In this document: positions 56,598-64,000 of the stretch, piece by piece
How positions within the stretch are numbered: position 1 is the stretch's first letter
Layout of the letters: each line of letters opens with the position of its first letter
Origin: Lytechinus pictus
Lineage: Eukaryota; Echinodermata; Echinoidea; Temnopleuroida; Toxopneustidae
DNA: 64,000 nucleotides
Direction: 5' to 3'
NCBI RefSeq assembly: GCF_037042905.1
Contig: NC_087253.1
Coordinates: 6,577,501 to 6,641,500 of the forward strand
Notes under the pieces: generated by a model
Databases searched by the model: none
Told to the model about the DNA's origin: nothing
The model's input: the letters and a program-made list of their open reading frames with translations, nothing else
Made by a program: the position numbers and the translations under genes

Positions 56598-58113
56598 AAA
56601 AAGGTTCAGTCAATGATAGGAGTTAAGTTTGATTGCTACTATTTGTCCAACAGTACCCAGATTGTAAGTTGGTCATGTCAATTCACGATATTGATGTGTT
56701 TTGTTTTTCTTCATATTTAGTAAGGTTATTATTGCATGCCTTTCCGTGAGATCGTGACCATTACACACTCACTAGCACTAGTAATGCCATCTGAATTGAA
56801 ATATAAATGAATAGGTTTTGTGTTCTATCCTTATCTGCTTACAGACGCCTTTACATCCGTCATGTCATGTCTAAGGATGGAGGTCTAGTGGAGGCTAGAC
56901 ACGAGTCTTCGTGCAATACTTTCCATTGTGTTCAAACCTGATAGGAATTATGAGAATATGTTGAATATCCATCTAAAAAAAATGTTTTCAGGGAAGCATA
57001 AAGCTCCTAACACTTTCTGACGGTCTCTTTGTTCTTGACGAAGGTGGAATAATTGTTGCCATTATGAATTTTGATATTATTTAAATTGTAATGATAAAAA
57101 GATGATAAAAAAGTGAAGTGAACATTTCACATTTTGTTCTTGACCCCTGAGTTGAAAGAGAAAATAGTCTCATAACACTCGAAATAGTGGCAGTGGTGGT
57201 GATGCTGGAGGACCATGGTGGTGGTCGTGGTGATGATGTTGCCTGGGGCTGTTGCCGGTAGCAGTACCTGGTAGTATAGTACTTGGATTGGTTTCATTCT
57301 GCTATTGACAACCAATACCTTACGTGCGATAGCATTACATTCATTTCTTTTCATTCCCTCTTTTTTCCTGAGCATTTTTACATTCTTCCTAAGGGTAGCG
57401 GGCGGGTACCATAATCTTTCTGATATTAATAATATTAATGATAATAATAACGGTACATTTACCCAGGGTAGCCACTTCAGTTCCGCAAACTGTTCTCCCA
57501 TGCGGGCCCTGCTATTATTATTACCCCGGCTAAGCTAGGCTACCTATTCAGGTGCACACAGCTCTGATCAATATCTGATATAATTTATACATCTGTTATG
57601 CGTGAGCAAGGCCTCGGATTATGTAGGCTTACAGTTCTAGGTGACATGAACACCTTGATCTTTGAGAAAAGGAATCCGAAACTATCCACAGAGCAGTTCA
57701 CGTCAGACATGATAAACAATAAAGGATCATTGCCATGATCATGAACGTATCACAATTTTTGTCAGTGTTTCCATGGTAACAGACGTGTTCATGCATCTTT
57801 AAATGTTATAATATACTTCTTTCGCTCGTAAGTTGAGATTTCTCATGTTTCTAACATATTTCTTTGAGATATTACGAACCATAAAATCACGGCACACTCA
57901 GGGGGCACTTGGCAAAGAAAAAAATTGTATAAATATCGTGAATATTCATTTTTTAAATCAGTTTACGAACCTTCTTTAGTGGTAAAGTTTTTCATGTTTC
58001 TTCGACTAAATCCTATCTAGACCAGAAGTACCAGTCTTTGTACATTGATTGTTCCGCTGAACGACGTTGGCTCCACTCATCAATTACATGTGTAGGGGAA
58101 AAAGTAACGAAAA
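56598..58113. other. Intergenic region between paralogs 2 and 3
   Basis: It contains trinucleotide-rich CCACCACCATG/TGGTGGTGA-type sequence (57185-57240) and a fragment of the SINE 3' body (ATTATTACCCCGGCTAAGCT, about 57515-57540). No exon is supported. Confidence 0.5.
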
Positions 58114-58219
58114 ATGTTTAGAAACTCCTACAAACATACTGATTTTAGGTGTCTCGGTTCTGTCTTTTTGGCCAAGTCATGTATGTTGACTGTAGGATCA
58201 ATGCTCCTGCTACTGGAAG
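58114..58219 (+). CDS. Paralog 3, candidate exon 1: signal peptide
   Basis: The ATG at 58114 opens 35 codons plus one base before donor CTGGAAG|GTATGT, the required phase 1. The product MFRNSYKHTDFRCLGS is followed by VFLAKSCMLTVGSMLLLLE; the split codon gives Asp, then FAGAEEF. The length is greater than in the paralogs and no TATA box was seen. An alternative hydrophobic frame ending near 58571 lacks a compatible donor. Confidence 0.42.
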
Positions 58220-61124
58220 GTATGTTTCTTATCAGTATTTTCTTCTGTTTCACTCTTTATCCATAATACTCTTGAAATAATGAGTAAAAATTAATCAACA
58301 TTGGGTGAAGATTTACACAGTAGGCATTTACATGCATTAGGTATGATTTTACCCAACAAACATGCATGTCCCAGTTTTGCTTCGTATTGGGTAAAACCTT
58401 TTTTCTCCCTTTTTATTCATAGATATAGTGATACATTTTTGCATAATGATGCCACTTCATTCTTTTGTAAAAACTGCCTGCATTGTTACAAAGCAAGCAT
58501 GAACATACAATTTTACTTATCAACAATTATGACAATATTCCTGATACTGGCTCTTTCATCCTACCCGCAGTGATTCGCAAAGCTTGAGTTCATTTTGAAT
58601 TTCAGTTGAATATTATATTCGCATGACTCATTAGTCTTCATATGATTGGGCGTGATGAAGAAGGAGAGAAGTAGGCGACTTAGACCTTAGGAAAAGGGTG
58701 ACCAGACGTCCCATAATTTATTTTGCTCATTTTGTCCAGGCGTCCCGACAAACCTTTTCAGGAACGCCTATTTGTCCCATATCTCAGAATAGTGAACCAA
58801 ATATTATTAATACATAGAAAAATGAAGAATTTTTATCAAATAACCAACAGAGGACGAAGCAGAGACAACAAAAAAATCGATTGGCTTCTGTAACTTTTGT
58901 AAGTTCTGCGGTGATTTTCTTGCTACCCAATATTGGAAACGAATAATTACAGATTTTTATCTTACAAGTCTTAAATTGTGTAACCTTCTTTGTTGATTTT
59001 CTTTTTATTAAGACCTGGTAGGCGACTTAGACCTTAGGAACAGGGTGACCAGACGTCCCATAATTTTTTTTGCTCATTTTGTCCAGGCGTCCCGACAAAC
59101 CTTTCCAGGGACGCCTATTTGTCCCGTATCTCAGAATATTGAACAAATATAATTAATACAGAGAAAAATGAAGAATTTTCATCAAATAACCAACAGAGGA
59201 CGAAGCAAAGACAACAATGAAATCGATTGGCTTCTGTAACTTTTGCAAATTCTGCGGTGATTTTCTTTTTATTAAGACCTGGCTCGGTCGATCGTGCTTG
59301 GTCGATCCGCTCGTGCATCGTGCTTTGTCCCGTATTTTCATTTTGCGAAATCTGGTCACCCTGCTTACGAATTATAAACTCAAAAAAGTTTGGAAATCTG
59401 AGTTTGGCGGTTAATTTCTCCCACCTCCAAATTTAACACAATTCATATTTGATATTATTTAAAACACAATTTAATTCTCTTTAAAACGATACCTACATGA
59501 TAATTCATGTTGATGTTAAGGTGCATGAAAACAAAAAGAAACCGCTGGGAAACTGACTTATCACCACGGAAAAAAGAACAGTGATTTTGCAACTTTTGAA
59601 TTTCGACCCTGCCCCACATTTCAAAAGCACTGCACCTCTTATGATCAATAATCATATCATGTAGGGTATCATTTTGAAGAAAATTGAATGGTCTATTCAT
59701 TGTTATCAATCATTAATTAATATTCACTAAAACCGAGGATTAATTATCGATCAAAGTCAGATTTCTAAACATTTTTGAGGGTTTAAGATATGTAGTTCGT
59801 TTGTGTTGGCCCGTACCGTTGACTAAGTATCAAAGACGACAAGATTCTATGAAAGGTAAATATATTGTTTTCATGGTATTGTTTTGAAATAAGACAGATT
59901 GCATGCAAGGCCCCCGAACGCCTTACGATTGTTCTACGACATGATTTTTTAATAAAACGTGTTAAAATTTGAGGCTTACTGTTTAAAGTTATTAACCGTC
60001 GTACAAGTAATTATACTAAAATCTCTGACTATGCTACCATCTTTATTAGAATAAAAGCGAATTGAATGTTTAGTCGTAGTGCGATCGTACCGGTGGCAAC
60101 GATTTGAAACAATTTTTCGCCTTTTCTTTAAAATAGAGGTTTCAAATCTTCCACACTGGTTTTATTCTTGCAGATAATTTGAATTCTTTCAAATCAAGAC
60201 AGACATTTCATTCAAATTTTTATTAAAATAGGGCAAATGTAATTTCTTCCAAAATTGGATCGTAGACCAGTCGGAATGTGTGCGGTGGCCTTTGAAGATA
60301 TTACTGGTCGGAACTGGAAGTTTATACGAATGTTTTAAGATGGGTTCCGAACCTCATCGAATTGGTTAATTTATTTCCTATTGGTTTAAAGCCAATTTGT
60401 CCAATTACCGGCTCGTCTATTAACATTCGGTCTATCCATCAGTTCGTCCACTATCCACATGGTGTAATTGTCATTCCGTCCAGTCACCATTTCGTCTAAT
60501 AACCAGTTGGTCCAATAGCCAATTAGTCCATATAGCATTTGGTCTACTTGGACTTAGTGGTAATTGTGCGAAGTGAAAGAAAAGAACAGAAAATGGGCAT
60601 TAAACCAACTGGTTATGAGACGAAGTGGTCATAGACGAACTGGCGATTAGGCCTATACAAACTTGGTGATTACTGGATGGTTTTTAGACGAAATGCTGAT
60701 GGGCAGAATGACATAAGACTAAATGAAGGTAGACCATGTGATGAGTGGACGAGTTGGCATGTAAATATGGAAATAATTGATAATGTATCTTGTTTATAGA
60801 TTTTGCTGGAGCTGAAGAATTTAGGAGCTGCCCTATGTCCATAATATGCGGAAGAGCCGCACTGCCGGATGGAACAACTGCTATCATGTCGATCAAGGGA
60901 AGTGGCGATTCCAGTGAGATTTTGAAACTCTTACAAGAAGGCGGTGAGGGGGCCCCGAATTCCATTCTACCTTCGGGGACTGACTTTCCTAGGTGTATGT
61001 TAAGAGGTGATAAAAAACAACAACAACAAAAATAATAACAAGAGTACCCCCAAAAAAGCCCCTCACTAATAGTAGTAGTAGTAGTAGTAGTTAGTAGTAG
61101 TATTAGTAGTAGTAGTAGTAGTAA

Positions 61125-61172
<48 letters not shown>

Positions 61173-61175
61173 AAA

Positions 61176-61240
<65 letters not shown>

Positions 61241-61288
61241 CTATTATCATTACTATCATTACTATCATTACTACTACAAGTTGTAATT

Positions 61289-61321
<33 letters not shown>

Positions 61322-63702
61322 TACTACTAGTACTACTACCGTGACTACTAATATATACTACTCATAATAATTATAGTAATACTACTGATTATATTTGCCT
61401 CAATGTGATATACCTCTTTATACACTTTGCTTCTACATTTACATTGCAATTATTATTACCCCGTTCATCAGTTCCCAGCAAGCATTTTCTCCACTCCCTG
61501 TGGAGCATTTCAACATGAATATACAATGGCCCTCGAATGACTTTCACATCCTCTCTCCTCTTTTATAGATTGCCTTTCATCTCCATGTATGAATAATGGC
61601 GTCTGTCATGAAACAGTTGATGGTTATATCTGCCATTGCTCGGAGCTAACCCTGAGACCCCGCTGTGAGACAGGTGGGATAAGATTTAGTATAGTGATGA
61701 TGACGATATCGACGACGATGATGATGATAGTGGAACTCTTGTTGCTGGTTGTGCTATTGATATGCTGCTGAAAATGATGGTGATAATGAGGATGGCATTA
61801 ATGGTGTCAATGATGTTAGAACTTACTTAAAAAGTTGGATATGTATAAATCGATAAAAGGGATTGACATGATCTGGGTAGGGTAATAATATAAATATTGC
61901 CCTTCAAAGAAAATGATCGATATATATCAAATAATGATTTGTCTTTTATTTGAACAATATTAAAAACTATTACTTCCTCAATGTTCTTCGGACTACATGA
62001 CCTATAGCATCAAGATCGCTTTCGGGCAATAGTTTTTACAAGTCCTCATGAGCAGTCAATATTTTAATACTTGTAGTCAAAATGTGTAATTATTTCTTTT
62101 CTCATTTTTTTTCCAGTTCTGAACGCGTGCCACTGTCTTAATGGAAGAGTGTGCTCCGGAAGTGAAGGGGGCTTTAGGTGTGATTGTCCTGGAAAATGGG
62201 GCGGAGAACGATGTCAGATTGAAAGTAAATTAGTTTTCCCTCAATAATCCACTCATTACAAATTCTACATGCACTGACTTAATCTTGATCTTATATCACA
62301 CGAAACCAATTATTATACTTAAGAAAAGTGTATAGGTACCAACTAATCTTTTTTTTATTAAATTGTGGTTAATCTTTTATATTTTTATATTTTGCTTAAA
62401 GGGGAATCCAGCCTTGGCCATAAAATGTTGTGTTGGGAAGGAGAAAAATAAATTAAACAGAATGGTGAAAGTTTGAAAGAAATCGGACAAGCAATAAGAA
62501 AGTTATAACTGCTTTAAAATTGAGATCACTAATACTACATGTATGTAGATTTCAAATTGGCAACTGAGTGAGTAAATTATGACAAGGGGCAAGGACAACT
62601 TTCCCATAGGCCATGTACTTTATTATCAGGGATTTGTGGTTTTCTCCTAAGTACCCATTCCCCTGGGGCAGTAATCTAAATATAACCCAGGTAGTATATT
62701 GTTTTATGTCCTCATGAAAGAAAAATATAATTTGAAATAAAACTTTTGGGAAAAATGACATTTTAGCCAAAATATGTATTGGAGTACATGGAAGAGTAGT
62801 CCTTGCCTTACATCACTATGACATCCCATATGCGGCCAATTTGAAGTCTCCATGGGTATAGTGATTACCAATATTTACAACTTTAAAAATTCATAACTTT
62901 CTTGTTGTTTGTCCAATATTGTTCAAACTTTCACATATCAACTTGTCTGATTTTTCTTTTCCCTTTAAAAACAAGTTTTTATTTCGGTTGGATTCTCCTT
63001 TAATTTTGTTCCGTAACATGGTATATACTTTTGGTATCATTATTTTGTCGTAGTAATGATAATTATAAATGATAATAGCTCATTAATTTCTTGTCCTATT
63101 CCTTTCCTAGCACCTACGATATACTAGATATATTATGATACTAGTCTGAAATGGAGGTCGATTTTCATATCAATGTAAGCTTACACAGATTTTCTGATAG
63201 CAAATCTATTTATTTGCTTCTTGATTAATCATGCTCTTCTGTTCGTAAGACATAACAATATAATAATCGTAAACATAATAATTTAAATATTCGGAAAGGA
63301 TCCATAGAGTATTTATTTCATTTTCCTCCGCTGAAAGCTATCTACTTAACGGCACGGCTACATATCTTTCAGAATTTAATCAGCTTAGGTTTATTATGCA
63401 ATTAGTCGAAATTATATCTCATTGTCAGTGTCTAAATGTCTCCCTCAAAAAGGGGGAGTTTCCTGTGATTAATGTGCACCAACTGATCGAAGAGGAAGAT
63501 AATCTTGATTTCATTTTAATGCGCTATTAGCTAAGTTATATAAAATAAATACATGTATGCAACTCTAACCCCTGTGTATATTTAGGACCGGTGTCGTGTC
63601 AAGAGGAGACTTGCAGAAATGGAGGGACTTGCTACGATGATCCTAACCTTGGATTCTACTGCTTGTGCACAGGGTGTTTCTATGGAGAGTTTTGTGAGCG
63701 TG
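58114..63702 (+). CDS. Secreted X-EGF-EGF-EGF protein, 3' end beyond window (paralog 3)
   Basis: Exons 60800-61006, 61569-61673, 62117-62224 and 63586-63702 match paralog 2 exon for exon in length (207, 105, 108 and 117 nt), order, phase (1-1) and sequence. A candidate signal exon is at 58114-58219. A terminal CUB-like exon is expected about 1 kb right of 63702, outside the window. There is no frameshift or premature stop, so the gene looks functional. It is a direct tandem duplicate of paralog 2; the equivalent of the 7.6 kb intron is only 443 bp here. Confidence 0.8.
58674..59371. repeat. Tandem pair of hAT-like MITE copies, 347 bp period
   Basis: GGCGACTTAGACCTTAGGAA starts at 58674 and again at 59021, each followed by AGGGTGACCAGACGTCCC. 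The second copy is complete from 59041 (CAGGGTGACCAGA) to 59363 (TCTGGTCACCCTG). It is flanked by CTTAGGAA and CTTACGAA, an 8 bp target duplication with one mismatch as in hAT elements. The first copy lacks the right end. Confidence 0.78.
59372..60387. other. Intron or intergenic sequence with a MITE end relic
   Basis: At 60260-60297, GGATCGTAGACCAGTCGGAA and GTGTGCGGTGGCCTTTGAAG match one end of the 6411-6855 element. Otherwise nothing was recognised. Confidence 0.4.
60388..60765. repeat. Fold-back element with arms of 16 bp units, copy 2
   Basis: Same structure as 31866-32245: GCCAATTTGTCCAATTACCG, CATTCGGTCTATCCATC and AATAACCAGTTGGTCC units at the left, with TTAGACGAAATGC, GGTAGACCATGTG and GACGAGTTGGC at the right. 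It ends about 35 bp before the X-exon acceptor of paralog 3. Confidence 0.8.
60800..61006 (+). CDS. Paralog 3, exon 2: X domain
   Basis: The acceptor ATCTTGTTTATAG ends at 60799 and the donor TTAAGAG|GTGATA follows 61006; 207 nt, phase 1-1. It encodes AEEFRSCPMSIICG, LPDGTTAIMSIKGSG, EILKLLQEGGEG and RCMLRG. Three cysteines are present. The middle (residues 28-58 of the aligned part) is almost unrelated to paralog 2, while both ends are conserved. Confidence 0.85.
61068..61345. repeat. (TAG)n then (CTA)n inverted trinucleotide tract
   Basis: About 170 bp of AGT/TAG repeats (61069-61240) is followed by TCATTACTATCATTACTAC and a (CTA)n run to about 61325. The two halves are complementary. The Leu-rich minus-strand frame over this is an artefact. 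Confidence 0.9.
61569..61673 (+). CDS. Paralog 3, exon 3: EGF-A
   Basis: The acceptor CTCTTTTATAG ends at 61568 and the donor GAGACAG|GTGGGA follows 61673; 105 nt, phase 1-1. CLSSPCMNNGVCHETVDGY is followed by ICHCSELTLRPRCETG. Six EGF cysteines. Confidence 0.9.
62117..62224 (+). CDS. Paralog 3, exon 4: EGF-B
   Basis: The acceptor TTTTTTTTCCAG ends at 62116 and the donor ATTGAAA|GTAAAT follows 62224; 108 nt, phase 1-1. NACHCLNGRVCSGSEGGF is followed by RCDCPGKWGGERCQIE. It keeps the C-x-C start seen in paralog 2. Confidence 0.9.
62396..63003. mobile_element. TTAA-type MITE, GGGGAATCCAGCC family, full length
   Basis: TTAAAGGGGAATCCAGCC at the left and GGTTGGATTCTCCTTTAA at the right are inverted and bordered by TTAA. 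GGTGAAAGTTTGAAAGAAAT and its near-complement ATTGTTCAAACTTTCAC form the arms. It is the reference copy for 22679-23246 and 27869-30280. Confidence 0.88.
63004..63585 (+). other. Remainder of paralog 3 intron 4
   Basis: AT-rich sequence with no exon or repeat end seen. Confidence 0.4.
63586..63702 (+). CDS. Paralog 3, exon 5: seven-cysteine EGF-C
   Basis: The acceptor TGTGTATATTTAG ends at 63585 and the donor GAGCGTG|GTGAGC follows 63702; 117 nt, phase 1-1. SCQEETCRNGGTCYDDPNL is followed by GFYCLCTGCFYGEFCERG. The open frame running past 63702 is intron. Confidence 0.92.
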
Positions 63703-64000
63703 GTGAGCTTAAGGGACAAATGTATTCTGATGAGCCCTTTTTCATAACGGTTATTCCATTCCTTTCAGAGAAAATTGTGACCGGGGCATGGGCTCACGTA
63801 TAATGACAGTGTGGTTATGTGCGGCTTTAAAGAGCCTTTTCACGTCTCCCGAGCTGCAGTTCACAAGCATATCATTTTTACCTTTTTCCATATACCAAAC
63901 CGTTCTCTCCCGTATTATTCCAAGACCCCCTTTTTAGGTTAATATGATCTCACAAGCACCTCGATGTGCAGAGGGTCATCTGATTCTGGCCAAAAATACA
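63703..64000 (+). other. Start of paralog 3 last intron
   Basis: No acceptor leading to a CUB-like frame is seen before the window ends. In paralog 2 the corresponding intron is 832 bp. Confidence 0.5.

Noticed and set aside
58301-58573. Frame ending in a hydrophobic signal-like segment, possible start of paralog 3
   Set aside because: No GT donor in phase 1 follows it; the 58114-58219 candidate satisfies phase and donor.
60684-61268. 194-codon minus-strand poly-Leu frame
   Set aside because: Created by (TAG)n repeats and the antisense of the real X exon at 60800-61006.

Overview
The window looks like nuclear DNA of a marine deuterostome invertebrate, most likely an echinoderm such as a sea urchin. 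The evidence is split genes with GT-AG introns, very dense palindromic MITEs (several with TTAA or TA target duplications), tRNA-derived SINEs, LINE relics, and frequent ACATGTA-type motifs. No bacterial, plasmid or viral gene organisation is visible. The species call is inference.

Left half (about 3.2-31.8 kb, + strand): the last six exons of one large gene. All five exon junctions agree in phase, and the joined frame gives about 387 C-terminal residues ending in a stop. The motif QKMHALIDEAFSLV and the C-terminal helix QVANAVREELIRLTRRM resemble the cytoplasmic tail of the KIAA1549/UPF0606 membrane-protein family. Its first intron here is about 21 kb. It is packed with transposon relics and contains two minus-strand coding-like segments (5372-5851 and 6080-6240) that may be 3' exons of a nested antisense gene I cannot identify.

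Right half (about 37.5-63.7 kb): a cluster of three paralogous genes for secreted, cysteine-rich proteins that I assembled from splice sites. One is on the minus strand (43147 down to 37492, complete, 340 aa). One is on the plus strand (44409 to 56324, complete, 387 aa). A third, also on plus, is cut by the window end (58114? to 63702). The shared plan is signal-peptide exon, an unrecognised about 65-70 aa domain with three conserved cysteines (called X here), EGF, EGF, a variant EGF with seven cysteines, and a terminal CUB-like exon. Every internal intron is phase 1. The minus-strand paralog has one EGF fewer. The first two genes are divergent, with starts 1.26 kb apart. Between the two plus paralogs X is the most divergent module (about 41% identity by hand count) and the variant EGF the most conserved (about 87%). 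I regard this cluster as the most interesting content: an apparently undescribed extracellular family with a variable N-terminal domain on a conserved scaffold. The function is unknown; an immune or recognition role is only a guess.

The rest is repeats. A roughly 6 kb minisatellite with a 36 bp unit fills the intron between the first two EGF exons of the complete plus-strand gene, interrupted by a hairpin-forming insertion. A 1.8 kb inverted-repeat transposon sits inside a TTAA-type MITE. Two unusual fold-back elements have arms built of degenerate 16 bp units. There are five SINE or SINE-like elements, LINE RT fragments, and more than fifteen palindromic MITEs. All exon calls rest on reading the sequence; no database search or transcript data was available.
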